64,000 nucleotides of DNA, taken from contig NZ_VLXZ01000004.1 of the NCBI RefSeq assembly GCF_007293315.1, positions 62,001 through 126,000 on the forward strand, given 5' to 3'. The position numbers and the translations under genes are program-made. This stretch comes from Alkalicoccobacillus porphyridii. Its GTDB lineage: Bacteria; Bacillota; Bacilli; Bacillales; Bacillaceae_D. This document shows, in pieces, positions 25,666-34,964 of the stretch. Within the stretch, counting starts at the first letter, position 1. Every line of letters begins with the position of its first letter. Under the pieces are notes generated by a model that did no database searches, was not told the DNA's origin, and saw only the letters and a program-made list of their open reading frames with translations.

Positions 25666-26586
25666 ATGTATCTACTTAATGAAGCGTTACGTCTCAAAAA
25701 TAATGAGCTTTTCCGGCAATCCTTAGTCATTGATCAAGAGAAAATTAGCTATGTAAGAGAAAGGCTACCGTATTGGAAAAAAAGAAAAGTGAATATGGAA
25801 GGTATTGTTTTGGCACCCGCAAAAGTTGGTATGTGTATACGAATGTTAAACAGTCGTAGCGAACAGGAACGCGAAGACATTGAACGCCAATGGCTTAGTG
25901 AGGGTGTAACAACGATTATTGTGTTAGCCGAAATTGAAAAGGAACGAAATCTTCATGAGAAGCTTGAAGCAGTAAATCATAAAATGAAGAAGGTATCACT
26001 TGATTATGTTGTAGCTATCACAATTCCTTTAAAGCTATTAAAGCCCTCCCTTTTAAGGTTATGCCGTCGTTTAAAAATTCCTTTGATTGAAGTTCGAATT
26101 GACTCCAGAGAATCTCTTTCAAGAGTCGCCTGGAGTAGACTTGCGGAGGCTTCGCTTACGTACCCTTGTGTGTTAGTACCCTCAACCCAAGATATTCACT
26201 CGACTGAAACCACTCGCTTATGGCAACAGCAGAGTGCACATTTTGGACTAACAACGGCCTCTTCAAAGCGGATTTGGTCTAAAGAATTATTACAGAAAAG
26301 CGGTATCTACCCGCAAAAAGGGGAATTACTAGTAGGAAGTGATGCAGATTATCTGCTTTATAAGCAGCTTGGTTCTCATCAGTTAAGTAGAAAAGCTCGA
26401 AAGCTTGCGGCGAGCCATAATCTTGATTATGATAGGGTTGAAGCTGAAGTTGTTGTTCGAAGGGGACAGATTCTAAAGGCAAATCAATCTTACTTTTTGT
26501 ATGGTGATGGTAAGCAAATTCAAGTGAACAAACCAAAACGAATGCTCTCTTTAAACTATGCCACTAAACACAATGTAAACATGTAG
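25666..26586 (+). CDS. uncharacterised amidohydrolase-like protein lacking metal ligands
   Basis: 306 residues; I do not recognise a named family. The N terminus (MYLLNEALRLKNNE, then EKISYVRERL) and the C terminus (GELLVGSDADYLLY, then VEAEVVVRRGQILKAN) look like the two halves of the beta-sandwich that brackets amidohydrolase barrels. Where such enzymes show a P-G-x-x-D-x-H-x-H metal motif, this protein reads VLAPAKVGMCIRML, and no HxH is seen. The barrel-like middle has few conserved polar residues. It may be a degenerate, non-enzymatic homologue. It follows the sRNA locus and precedes ypiA; CTGGAGGG gives a strong ribosome site. Confidence 0.6.
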   Translation: MYLLNEALRLKNNELFRQSLVIDQEKISYVRERLPYWKKRKVNMEGIVLAPAKVGMCIRMLNSRSEQEREDIERQWLSEGVTTIIVLAEIEKERNLHEKLEAVNHKMKKVSLDYVVAITIPLKLLKPSLLRLCRRLKIPLIEVRIDSRESLSRVAWSRLAEASLTYPCVLVPSTQDIHSTETTRLWQQQSAHFGLTTASSKRIWSKELLQKSGIYPQKGELLVGSDADYLLYKQLGSHQLSRKARKLAASHNLDYDRVEAEVVVRRGQILKANQSYFLYGDGKQIQVNKPKRMLSLNYATKHNVNM

Positions 26587-26638
26587 CATGGATGTAGAGT
26601 AATTAAGAAGTAGCTGGAACGGAGGATTTTAAATACAC

Positions 26639-27889
26639 ATGACATTAGTTGAAGAAGCCATTCAAGCGATAGAAGCAGGTAAAACAGAAGATGGCTTAAA
26701 GAAATTAGAGCAAGCAAGTCAGACGAATGATCATGAGGAAATGCTTACGGTTGCTGAACTTTATTATGAACTCGGTCATCTTAAGCAGGCGCAATCCCTT
26801 TTGGACGAGCTCTTAGTCCTGTATCCAGATGAAGGCGGACTATTCGTGTTCGCTGCTGAAATGATGATTGATGCTGATAATGAAGACGAAGCAATAGAAT
26901 TGCTGCTAGATATAAAGTCAACAGATGAAGCTTATTTACAGGCTCAGCTTCTCTTAGCAGATCTGTATCAAATGCAGGCGTTAGATGAAGTAGCAGAGCA
27001 AAGATTGCTTACAGCATTAAAGCATGCACCAGATGAAGTAATTATTTCTTATGGTCTTGGTGAATTTTATCTTGATCGTGGAGATTATATGAAAAGTATT
27101 CCGCACTTGAAAAAAGCCCTTCACCAAAAAGATGAACTTTCAGGAATTGCGATTGAGCTAAAGCTTGCGGAGGCATATAGTGCAAGTGGTGAATTTGAAG
27201 AAGCACTCACCTATTATCAAGCAGGTATTAAGGATTCAATGACAGCTGATGCTTTATTTGGATTCGGATTCACTGCCTATCAGGCTGGGGACATGGTTCT
27301 TGCTATTGAACAGCTTGAAGCTCTTAAATCACTCGACTCGGATTATACAAGCCTATTCCCATATTTAGCAAAAGCGTATGAGGCAGAAAATAGAGTAGAC
27401 GAAGCATTAGAGGTTTTAAGAAGTGGTATGTCAGTTGATGAATTTAATGACCAGCTTCATTTGCTCTCCGGAAAGCTACATTTTAAAAAGCAGAATTTAG
27501 ATGAGGGAGAACATCATCTGCGGCAAGCTCTTGCTTTAAACCCCTCTAATATGGAAGCTTTCCAAACACTGGCAGCTTTCCTTAGACATGATGAACAAAT
27601 GGAAGAATTACTTGAGTTATGTCAACATGCAAGATCATATGGAGAAGAAGATAGTATGCTGGATTGGTATGAAGCATTTGCACTTCGCTCATTAGACCAA
27701 TATGAAAAAGCACTGCCTCTCTATCAGGAAGCCCTTGCTGCCTTTAAAGAGGACGTGGATTTTTTAGAAGAATATGCACACTTTCTTTTAGAGTTTGGAT
27801 TACGCGCGGAAGCGGAAAAGTATTTCCGAGAGCTGCTTAAACAACGTCCTGATCGATTGGATATCATTGAGCTACTTGAGGAATTCTAA
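26639..27889 (+). CDS. ypiA: TPR-repeat protein YpiA
   Basis: 416 residues consisting of about ten tetratricopeptide-like helical repeats (for example ALGLNPSN-type spacing, YYELGHLKQAQSLLDELL and EALPLYQEAL-like units), with no signal peptide or membrane segment. It is cytosolic and probably a protein-interaction scaffold. Its position before reoY/ypiB matches B. subtilis ypiA. GGAGGA lies 12 bases before ATG. Confidence 0.85.
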   Translation: MTLVEEAIQAIEAGKTEDGLKKLEQASQTNDHEEMLTVAELYYELGHLKQAQSLLDELLVLYPDEGGLFVFAAEMMIDADNEDEAIELLLDIKSTDEAYLQAQLLLADLYQMQALDEVAEQRLLTALKHAPDEVIISYGLGEFYLDRGDYMKSIPHLKKALHQKDELSGIAIELKLAEAYSASGEFEEALTYYQAGIKDSMTADALFGFGFTAYQAGDMVLAIEQLEALKSLDSDYTSLFPYLAKAYEAENRVDEALEVLRSGMSVDEFNDQLHLLSGKLHFKKQNLDEGEHHLRQALALNPSNMEAFQTLAAFLRHDEQMEELLELCQHARSYGEEDSMLDWYEAFALRSLDQYEKALPLYQEALAAFKEDVDFLEEYAHFLLEFGLRAEAEKYFRELLKQRPDRLDIIELLEEF

Positions 27890-27997
27890 AGAATCAAAAT
27901 TAAAAAAAAGGAAATCACGGCTTTTGTAGAGAACTGATTATGAACAGAGTGTCTTGTGAAGCTTAGAGCCAGACCAATCATTAAAGGAGGGTATGGA

Positions 27998-28555
27998 ATG
28001 GGTAATACAGTTCCAGTTGTTGATAAGAAGGACTTTTTAAAAAGCTTCTTGAAACAGTATGAGCTCAAACGGCGTGAATGCGCATGGCTGCTTAACTACC
28101 TAATGAGTGATGACCATTTAATGGAAAAGGTTCATTTTATTGAACAGGCTGAACAGACCCCGAAGGCACTTGTTATTTCAGCGCAGGGGATGAGCACGGT
28201 GCCCTTTTCCTTTCGAAAGCACCAGCACGTAACAACGGACGCAGAAAAAGCATTTCATGATATTCGCTTAAATCAATCTGAAGAGATATATATAGAGCTT
28301 CATTTCAAAGGTGCAAAATCTTACTCGCTTTATTTAGCTGTATTGGAAGAAAATCCATATCTCCCTGAAAATCAAAAACGAGCTGAGATTATGGAAAATG
28401 AAGCAGATCGTCTGCTCTCGCATTCCTTATATGTTTTTAGGCGTAACCAGCTGTTAGGTAAGATTGACGACTCATTGGATGCTAGAGACCACGAGTTGTT
28501 TAAACAGTACTCTGAAGAACTGCGTTTATTAGATGATCAGTATCAAACAACGTAG
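27998..28555 (+). CDS. ypiB: ReoY/YpiB family protein (MurA degradation factor)
   Basis: UPF0302 family. The Listeria homologue ReoY acts with ReoM to direct ClpCP proteolysis of MurA, thus tuning peptidoglycan precursor supply. Recognisable parts: KKDFLKSFLKQYELKRRECAW and the end IDDSLDARDHELFKQYSEEL. ATG 27998 is 7 bases after AAAGGAGG; the upstream codon at 27956 lies before that site. Length 185 residues. The terminator overlaps its stop codon. Confidence 0.85.
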   Translation: MGNTVPVVDKKDFLKSFLKQYELKRRECAWLLNYLMSDDHLMEKVHFIEQAEQTPKALVISAQGMSTVPFSFRKHQHVTTDAEKAFHDIRLNQSEEIYIELHFKGAKSYSLYLAVLEENPYLPENQKRAEIMENEADRLLSHSLYVFRRNQLLGKIDDSLDARDHELFKQYSEELRLLDDQYQTT

Positions 28556-28583
28556 AGGGCTCATGTTGAGCCTTCTCTTTTTT
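28554..28583 (+). terminator. intrinsic terminator after ypiB
   Basis: AGAGGGCTCA / TGAGCCTTCT pairs over 10 bp with a TGT loop, then CTTTTTT. It begins inside the ypiB stop codon. Confidence 0.85.
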
Positions 28584-28601
28584 ATTTGAGGAGTGAAGAA
28601 G

Positions 28602-29057
28602 ATGAAATGGAATACTAAAGATATCAAGGTGTATCAGCAACAGAAACAATATGTGGACACTGTATTAATTCCGCTATTACCAATGTCTCCGGGTAAAGAA
28701 TTAGCTCGTTCCGTCACTCAAAGTGAATATTCAATGGCGATATCAGATGAGCTTGAACGGATGTATCAAGGTCGTTTAATTGTCAGTCTCCCATTTACTT
28801 ATCAACCAGTGGGTTCTTACGAATCTGTTTTGGATCAGCTAAATCAATGGATACATGCATGGCGAGAGGATGGAATAAAGCATGTTGTACTTGTGACAAG
28901 TGATAGTGAGTGGAGAAGTTATGAAACAGCACTGTCAGGCACTCTTATATGGCTAGCGGCTGTTTCCCTGTCTACGATGGAGCCGAAAGAACGTATGAAT
29001 ATTTGTTCACAAATTGCACAGGACCTTGCCCCTATTTTTAAAAAAGAGTGGTCCTAA
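28602..29057 (+). CDS. ypiF: YpiF-like protein (DUF2487)
   Basis: 151-residue soluble protein. It begins MKWNTKDIKVY and contains DTVLIPLLPM and VVLVTSDSEWRSYE. It matches YpiF by size and by position between ypiB and qcrA. Function unknown. GAGGAG (28588-28593) lies 8 bases before ATG 28602; GTG 28593 is too close to it. Confidence 0.8.
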   Translation: MKWNTKDIKVYQQQKQYVDTVLIPLLPMSPGKELARSVTQSEYSMAISDELERMYQGRLIVSLPFTYQPVGSYESVLDQLNQWIHAWREDGIKHVVLVTSDSEWRSYETALSGTLIWLAAVSLSTMEPKERMNICSQIAQDLAPIFKKEWS

Positions 29058-29206
29058 AGTCCCGAAATTATGAAAACGAAATCAACGCGTTGTTTAAGAG
29101 ATATTGCGATATGAAACCGGTTGTAGTATCATTACATTGTCCTAGTATGAATTAGTTTTATTGTCTAACGATTGGGCTTATTAACTGTTGGTAGGAGGGG
29201 AGAACC

Positions 29207-29698
29207 GTGAGCGAGAAAGAACATAAAGTGTCACGACGGCAATTTTTGACGTATACGCTTACAGGTGTGGGCGGATTTATGGCAGCTGGTATGCTAATGC
29301 CAATGGCCAGATTCGCTCTTGATCCTGCGTTAAAAGCAGGCGCTGAATCTGATTTTCATTATGTGTGTGAGTTAGATGAACTAACTGATGAACCTCAGCG
29401 TTTTGTTTTTTCATATGATCAAGTAGATGCCTGGTATGAGTCAGAAGTGCAACATGAAGCGTACATATTTAGACAGGGTGATGAAGTGATTGCCTTATCC
29501 TCTGCCTGTACTCATCTAGGCTGTACAGTGGCATATCAAGAAGACCAAAACGAATTTGCATGCCCATGTCATGGGGGTCGTTTTGAAATGGACGGTAATA
29601 ATGTACCAAACTTGCCGCCACAAAGACCTTTGGATCGGTATGAGGTTTTAGTTGAGGATGGACGAGTATCTTTAGGACAAGTGAATCAGCAAACTTAA
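29207..29698 (+). CDS. qcrA: menaquinol:cytochrome c reductase Rieske subunit
   Basis: Iron-sulfur subunit of the b6c-type complex. A twin-arginine signal with SRRQFL starts at residue 9, followed by one membrane anchor. The [2Fe-2S] cluster boxes are CTHLGC and CPCHGG. Length 163 residues. Start GTG 29207 follows GGAGGGGAG. First gene of qcrABC; the 148-bp upstream gap presumably holds the promoter, but I could not assign clean boxes. Confidence 0.98.
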   Translation: MSEKEHKVSRRQFLTYTLTGVGGFMAAGMLMPMARFALDPALKAGAESDFHYVCELDELTDEPQRFVFSYDQVDAWYESEVQHEAYIFRQGDEVIALSSACTHLGCTVAYQEDQNEFACPCHGGRFEMDGNNVPNLPPQRPLDRYEVLVEDGRVSLGQVNQQT

Positions 29699-29713
29699 TG
29701 GGAGGCGTAGTAG

Positions 29714-30385
29714 ATGCTTCAAAAAATTTATGATTATGTCGATGAACGTCTTGATATTACGCCAATGTGGCGGGATATCGCTGACCATGAAGTGCCTGAG
29801 CATGTCAATCCTGCTCATCATTTCTCAGCATTTGTTTATTGTTTTGGTGGATTGACGTTTTTTGTAACTGTTATTCAGATCTTATCCGGTATGTTTTTAA
29901 CGATGTATTATGTTCCAGATATTATTAATGCCCACGCTTCTGTGTATTACTTACAAAATGAAGTAGCGTTTGGGGTTATAGTCCGGGGCATGCACCACTG
30001 GGGAGCCAGTTTGGTCATCGTCATGATGTTTTTACATACGCTTCGAGTCTTTTTCACTGGCTCCTATAAAAAGCCACGTGAATTGAACTGGGTTGTAGGT
30101 GTATTAATCTTTTTTGTTATGCTTGGCTTAGGATTTACAGGGTACCTGCTTCCTTGGGATAATAAAGCATACTTTGCAACCGTAGTTGGCTTGGAAATTG
30201 CCGACAGTGTACCAATTATTGGTGATTTCACAAAGACATTATTAGCAGGTGGAAATATTATTGGCGCCGCAACATTAACTCGTTTTTTTGCCATTCATGT
30301 ATTTTTTCTACCAGCAGCATTACTTGGTCTTTTAGGAGCTCACTTCATCATGATTCGTAGACAAGGGATCTCAGGACCGCTATAA
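29714..30385 (+). CDS. qcrB: menaquinol:cytochrome c reductase cytochrome b subunit
   Basis: Four-helix b6-type cytochrome b. Haem ligand histidines lie in GMHHWGAS and in the helices containing MFLHTLRVF and FFAIHVFFLP; GYLLPWDNKAYFATVV is typical. Length 223 residues. It starts 15 bp after qcrA with GGGAGGCG. It oxidises the menaquinol made by the hep/mqn cluster of this window. Confidence 0.98.
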   Translation: MLQKIYDYVDERLDITPMWRDIADHEVPEHVNPAHHFSAFVYCFGGLTFFVTVIQILSGMFLTMYYVPDIINAHASVYYLQNEVAFGVIVRGMHHWGASLVIVMMFLHTLRVFFTGSYKKPRELNWVVGVLIFFVMLGLGFTGYLLPWDNKAYFATVVGLEIADSVPIIGDFTKTLLAGGNIIGAATLTRFFAIHVFFLPAALLGLLGAHFIMIRRQGISGPL

Positions 30386-30427
30386 GAAAAAATTCATGTG
30401 ATGTAAGGCAAAAAAGGAGGGGACAAC

Positions 30428-31213
30428 ATGCATCGAGGAAAAGGGATGAAATTTGTGGGGGACTCTCGTGTGAAAGAGAACGGGAGAAAGCCCAATATTC
30501 CTAAGGATTATTCAGAATATCCTGGTAAAACAGAGGCTTTCTGGCCGAACTTTTTATTACGTGAGTGGATGGTAGGAGCCGTATTCTTAATGGGTTATCT
30601 ATGTCTAACAATTGCTCATCCTGCTCCACTTGAAGGGTTAGCTGATCCTACTAACTCCGCTTACATTCCGTTACCGGACTGGTATTTCCTTTTTCTATAC
30701 CAGCTACTAAAGTATACATACGCATCTGGGGATTATAACGTACTTGGTACAGTCATTATTCCTGGTGTAGCGTTTGGTGCTTTATTGCTTGCGCCATGGC
30801 TCGATACAGGGAAAGAAAGACGTCCAACAAGACGCCCAATTGCTTCATCAATGATGATGCTTGGGGTCATTGCGACCATCTTTCTTACATGGGAAGCAGT
30901 TGACCAGCATGACTGGGCAGCAGCTGCTCAGCAAGGTCAACTAGTGGAAGATAGCGACGTGGACATTGATATGGAGGCTCAGGGCTATGAGATTTATTCA
31001 GGTCAGTCAAGCTGTATTCAATGCCACGGAGATACGCTTAGTGGTACAGAGATGGGCGTTAATCTGTTAGAGACAGAGAAAACCGCTGAAGAAATTATTA
31101 ATGTTATTGAAAATGGTCAAGGCTCTATGCCTGCAGATATGTTTGAAGGCTCTGAGGAAGAGCTTCAAATCCTTGCGGAGTATATTGAAGCCCATGGTCA
31201 ACCTGAAGAATAA
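30428..31213 (+). CDS. qcrC: menaquinol:cytochrome c reductase cytochrome b/c subunit
   Basis: Fusion of a subunit IV-like membrane part (three helices; PDWYFLFLYQLLKY) and a C-terminal cytochrome c domain with the haem motif CIQCH and likely axial Met in GQGSMPADMFEG. The c domain is very acidic (EDSDVDIDME), consistent with an exposed domain in an alkaline medium. Length 261 residues. A strong terminator follows at 31230-31280. Confidence 0.97.
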   Translation: MHRGKGMKFVGDSRVKENGRKPNIPKDYSEYPGKTEAFWPNFLLREWMVGAVFLMGYLCLTIAHPAPLEGLADPTNSAYIPLPDWYFLFLYQLLKYTYASGDYNVLGTVIIPGVAFGALLLAPWLDTGKERRPTRRPIASSMMMLGVIATIFLTWEAVDQHDWAAAAQQGQLVEDSDVDIDMEAQGYEIYSGQSSCIQCHGDTLSGTEMGVNLLETEKTAEEIINVIENGQGSMPADMFEGSEEELQILAEYIEAHGQPEE

Positions 31214-31229
31214 GATGTTTAAGAAAGAT

Positions 31230-31280
31230 GTCTACAAAGTCCTCGTGTGAAGAAGAGGACCTTGTTAGGCATTTTTTTTT
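31230..31280 (+). terminator. intrinsic terminator of qcrABC
   Basis: GTCTACAAAGTCCTC (31230-31244) pairs with GAGGACCTTGTTAGGC (31255-31270), with one bulge and one mismatch; nine T follow. Confidence 0.9.
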
Positions 31281-31299
31281 GAAGGAGAAAGAGGGTTAA

Positions 31300-31905
31300 A
31301 TGATGCTACAAGCTTGGCTATACTTTTTTAGTAGACGGACAGTCATATGGCTATTGTTATTAATTAATGTGCCTGGAACAATTTATGGTTTTATATGGTA
31401 TTGGAATCAGCTTAAAGCCACTCCGTGGTATTTTGTTCCTTTTGTCCCTGATAGTCCAACTGCAAGCCTGTTTTTTGTGTTTGTTCTCATTGCTTTTTTA
31501 CTTAGGACAAACTGGCCGTTAATGGAAGCTTTGGCTGGGGTGACACTCATTAAGTATGGAATTTGGGCGGTAGTTATGAATTCATCAGCTGTGCTTGCGG
31601 GTGCCCCGTTAAGCTCGGATATTATTATGCTTAATCTCTCTCATGCAGGCATGGCACTGCAAGCCATTATATACGCTCCATTTTTCCGTCTTAAAGCATG
31701 GCATTTAGTGGCCGCTGCTGTTTGGACTGTGCATAACGATATCATTGATTATGTTTTTGGTATGTTTCCCTGGTTGTCGCAAGGTTTACTGCCATACTTA
31801 CCGCAGATTGGTTATTTTACGTTTTTATTAGGTTTGTTCTCAGTAGGAATGATCTACCTACTGTCTTTACGAAAGGATCGACTTATTTTATCTGTACATT
31901 CATAG
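31300..31905 (+). CDS. ypjA: DUF1405 membrane protein YpjA
   Basis: 201 residues with five or six hydrophobic helices, and polar motifs WYFVPFVPDSPTASLFF and AVWTVHNDIIDY typical of DUF1405. Position after qcrC equals B. subtilis ypjA. Two adjacent ATG codons (31300, 31303) follow AAGGAGAAAGAGGG. Function unknown; being next to qcr suggests, but does not prove, a membrane bioenergetic role. Confidence 0.88.
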   Translation: MMLQAWLYFFSRRTVIWLLLLINVPGTIYGFIWYWNQLKATPWYFVPFVPDSPTASLFFVFVLIAFLLRTNWPLMEALAGVTLIKYGIWAVVMNSSAVLAGAPLSSDIIMLNLSHAGMALQAIIYAPFFRLKAWHLVAAAVWTVHNDIIDYVFGMFPWLSQGLLPYLPQIGYFTFLLGLFSVGMIYLLSLRKDRLILSVHS

Positions 31906-31974
31906 TAAATATCTCTTCTCCAGGTCTACTCTTGTCCATTTTTTCATAGGATGCAGTAATGGAGGAGGGATAGA

Positions 31975-32766
31975 GTGAGATATGTAATCATGCTCTTACT
32001 CAGTCTATTTTGTTTAAGTTGGCCTACGGTAGTGGCAGCGCAAATGAATGCTGTGGAAAGCGAATGGGCAGACTTAAACAAGACAGCTGATTTAGTCTTA
32101 CAGCTTACAAAGCAAGGGGAGCAAAACAAAGCAAAAGAGTTATTGGAAGCATTTTCTTATACATGGACGGAGTATCAATCTGAGCAGCATGTATTTTATT
32201 CACCAGGCGCTGAGCAAGCCATTTCACTTACATTACATCAAGCAAATCAGGCCTTACAGTCTGCCGATATGGATGAATCGTATCAAATAGATAAAGTAAC
32301 ATCATTACGCTTAGCAATTGATGCCTTGGCAAATGAATCACAGCCGCTATGGCTTTATAGTGAAGAAGCGCTTCTGCGGACGGCCGACAATGTTGGCGTG
32401 GCGGCAGGAATGGATACACCAGAAGACTTCTATTATCAATTAAATGAATTAAACAGACAATATCAAGTTATTCGTCCGGCATTATCAATCCAATCGGTTC
32501 ATGATACGCTTCTACTCGATCAACAAATAGAGGATATTTTGTCTGCAACAAAGCATCCAACTGTTGAGGTTCGTACAGCGTATGCTGAGAAGTTAAAGCA
32601 GGACATTATTGAGATGTATGAGGACTACGATAAGGAAGAGGCAGATCCTTCCCTCTTATGGATTATGTTCACGATTGGCGGTGTCATTGTATTCTCACTC
32701 GCTTATGTAGGATGGAGGAAGTATCAAGCTGAACAACAAAAGGTCAGAGAAAAAGAGAAATCTTGA
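31975..32766 (+). CDS. ypjB: YpjB-like sporulation-associated membrane protein
   Basis: 263 residues: cleavable or anchor-type N-terminal signal (hydrophobic run ending near VVAAQ), a helical extracytoplasmic region, one C-terminal membrane helix (LWIMFTIGGVIVFSLAYVGW) and a basic tail. It matches YpjB by order and topology. Start GTG 31975 after GGAGGAGGG. The precise role is unknown. Confidence 0.85.
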   Translation: MRYVIMLLLSLFCLSWPTVVAAQMNAVESEWADLNKTADLVLQLTKQGEQNKAKELLEAFSYTWTEYQSEQHVFYSPGAEQAISLTLHQANQALQSADMDESYQIDKVTSLRLAIDALANESQPLWLYSEEALLRTADNVGVAAGMDTPEDFYYQLNELNRQYQVIRPALSIQSVHDTLLLDQQIEDILSATKHPTVEVRTAYAEKLKQDIIEMYEDYDKEEADPSLLWIMFTIGGVIVFSLAYVGWRKYQAEQQKVREKEKS

Positions 32767-32826
32767 CAATCCTGTGAAGAGGATCATTTGAAGTTAAAAA
32801 GGTATATGCATATACTTTGACTTTCT

Positions 32827-32856
32827 TTGACGTTTTGCGTACACTTTAAATATATA
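32827..32856 (+). promoter_or_regulatory. candidate sigma-A promoter of the zinc peptidase gene
   Basis: TTGACG (32827-32832), 18-nt spacer, TATATA (32851-32856), 20 bp before the ribosome site. Confidence 0.45.
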
Positions 32857-32876
32857 AAAAGGGTGGGGTGAATGCA

Positions 32877-33557
32877 ATGTCAATGAGTATACTTGTGTAT
32901 TTTGCCTTGCTGCTAATCATTCCGATTATTGCTAGTGGGCAAGTGAAAAAAGCTTATAACAAATATTCAAAAATCCGTAACTCGTCTGATATGACTGGTG
33001 CAGAAGTAGCAAGAAAAATTCTTGATGATAACGGACTTTATGATGTAGGTGTTGAAGAGGTAAAAGGTCAATTATCTGATCATTATGATCCTCGTTCTAA
33101 AACAGTTAGGTTATCAACTGATAACTACCATAAGCCGTCTATTGCAGGTGCAGCCATTGCGGCGCACGAGGTAGGACATGCGATTCAAGATGCGGAAAGT
33201 TATTCGTTTCTCGCGTTCCGTAGTGCACTAGTTCCGGTAGCAAGCTTTGGTTCAAACGCTTCGTTTTTCTTTATTATTGCTGGTTTGTTATTCCAAGCGT
33301 CTGGTTTATTATTGGTTGGTATTGTTTTTATGGCCGCAGCGGTCCTATTCCAGCTCGTTACTTTGCCTGTGGAGTTTAATGCAAGCAACCGAGCGATGGG
33401 GCAAATGGTCTCTTCAGGAATTATTCGCAACAATGAAGAGCGTGAGTCAAAAAAGGTACTTAATGCAGCCGCAATGACCTACGTTGCCGGTGCGTTAGTA
33501 GCATTACTTGAACTTGCACGTTTTGTCTTTATGTTTATTGGAATGAATGACGATTAA
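32877..33557 (+). CDS. membrane zinc metallopeptidase, YugP family
   Basis: Neutral zinc metallopeptidase family 2 (Zn_peptidase_2). The zinc motif HEVGH is in AAHEVGHAIQDAE, about residue 98, with membrane helices at the N terminus, after the motif and at the C terminus. LPVEFNASNRAM provides the likely third ligand region. GGGTGGGG sits 10 bases before ATG 32877; GTG 32868 would overlap that site. Natural substrate unknown. Confidence 0.88.
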   Translation: MSMSILVYFALLLIIPIIASGQVKKAYNKYSKIRNSSDMTGAEVARKILDDNGLYDVGVEEVKGQLSDHYDPRSKTVRLSTDNYHKPSIAGAAIAAHEVGHAIQDAESYSFLAFRSALVPVASFGSNASFFFIIAGLLFQASGLLLVGIVFMAAAVLFQLVTLPVEFNASNRAMGQMVSSGIIRNNEERESKKVLNAAAMTYVAGALVALLELARFVFMFIGMNDD

Positions 33558-33614
33558 TCATAATTAAACAATCCACTCCCAGATCACAAGTAACCTGGGA
33601 CATTTTAATCACAT

Positions 33615-33654
33615 GAAGGCCCAAACGATAATGTTGATCATCGTTTGGGCCTTC
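33615..33654. terminator. bidirectional hairpin between convergent genes
   Basis: GAAGGCCCAAACGAT / ATCGTTTGGGCCTTC pairs perfectly over 15 bp with a 10-nt loop. There is little poly-T on either side, so it may act as a weak terminator or an RNA 3'-end stabiliser between the zinc peptidase gene and ypjC. A weaker 6-bp hairpin lies at about 33580-33605. Confidence 0.65.
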
Positions 33655-33680
33655 TGCGTAAAAACGGGAAATGAAGCTTC

Positions 33681-34547
33681 CTATAAATGAAGAGGTCGTT
33701 TGTTTTCATCTAAGGTAAAACCTTCGCCGCTTACATCCGTTACATTATTAATTGTTACAAAAGCATGGGGGTCAATTCTATGAATTAATGCCTTAAAACG
33801 AGGGATTTCGTTTCGTGCTACCACACAATATAGCACATCTTTCTCAGTTCCTGTAAACGACCCCTTACCTTTTAAAGAGGTAGCCCCACGCCCCATCTCT
33901 CTTAATATGGCTTCTGAGATATCCGGAATGTGTTCAGATATAATAAAAGCAGCTTTGGCAGAATAAGCACCCTCTTGGATGAAATCAATAACTCTTGCCG
34001 CTATGAATACAAGCACCAGTGTGTACATTACTTCCCGATAATTAATATACAGTAGGGAAGTAGCAATAACACATGCATCAAAAACAAACATGGTTCGTCC
34101 GATACTCCAGCCAAAATAACGTAAACAAAGCTTCGCAATGATGTCTACACCGCCCGTTGTTCCTCCATAACGAAATACTAAACCGAGTCCCACACCTATA
34201 AACACACCAGCGAACAGGGCTGCTAGTGTTAAATCATCATGTAAAGGAACATGGATCAGCGGATAGCGCTGAAAGAGGTCTAAAAATACTGAAACAGAAA
34301 GTGTACCAATTAGTGTATAGACAAACGTTGTGCGCCCTAATAGCTTCCACCCTATAATAAACAATGGAATATTTAATAATAAGTTTGAAATAGCAGGATT
34401 AAAATCAAATGCATAAAAGAATAATAGCGTGATACCCGTGAAACCACCATCTGCTAAAGAATTCTCCATATTAAAGTATACGAGACCAAAGGACATTAAT
34501 GCCGAGCCCGCAAGAACAAAAAATATATTTCGAATATGTTGATACAT
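33681..34547 (-). CDS. ypjC: YitT family membrane protein YpjC
   Basis: 288 residues: five or six transmembrane helices (DUF161/YitT_membrane) followed by a cytosolic DUF2179 domain (AAFIISEHIPDISEAI onwards, GRGATSLKGKGSFTG). B. subtilis ypjC sits at the same place. Function unknown for the family. ATG 34547 is preceded on this strand by GGGAGAAGG. Confidence 0.9.
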   Translation of the reverse strand: MYQHIRNIFFVLAGSALMSFGLVYFNMENSLADGGFTGITLLFFYAFDFNPAISNLLLNIPLFIIGWKLLGRTTFVYTLIGTLSVSVFLDLFQRYPLIHVPLHDDLTLAALFAGVFIGVGLGLVFRYGGTTGGVDIIAKLCLRYFGWSIGRTMFVFDACVIATSLLYINYREVMYTLVLVFIAARVIDFIQEGAYSAKAAFIISEHIPDISEAILREMGRGATSLKGKGSFTGTEKDVLYCVVARNEIPRFKALIHRIDPHAFVTINNVTDVSGEGFTLDENKRPLHL

Positions 34548-34671
34548 GAACCTTCTCCCTCCCTACCTTGATTACTCTATAAGAGACTCAGCAAAAAAGC
34601 TAGCAGTTCTTTATAATCTTCCATATACATGATCATCTCATTCTTAGCATAGAAATGAACAAAAGGCGAAA

Positions 34672-34887
34672 ATGGGTGAGAAGAGAATGGCCAAAACCAT
34701 CTCCTTGTTCGGAATATTAAGCTTAAACTGTCTCTTCTTTGCAGCTTTTATTATGCTCTCGATTGCAAAATGGGGAATGATTGATCCACAAACGTTAACC
34801 CTCTTTATTATTGGTTGTTTTATAATGGGTCTTTGGAACGCAACGGTTTTGATTGATAGTATGTGGCAAAAATCTAGAAAAAAATAA
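34672..34887 (+). CDS. small two-helix membrane protein, unknown
   Basis: 71 residues with two hydrophobic stretches (LNCLFFAAFIMLSI and LFIIGCFIMGLWNATVLI), an Asp-Pro turn between them and a basic tail (KSRKK). The start could be ATG 34672 (AAAAGG) or ATG 34687 (GGGTGAG). I recognise no family. It lies in the interval where B. subtilis has ypjD. Confidence 0.6.
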   Translation: MGEKRMAKTISLFGILSLNCLFFAAFIMLSIAKWGMIDPQTLTLFIIGCFIMGLWNATVLIDSMWQKSRKK

Positions 34888-34964
34888 CACATTTTGTGGT
34901 TTTAAAACCTCTAAAGCTGGGAACATCCTATATATTAAATGCTTAAGGAAACGAGGGGAATAAA

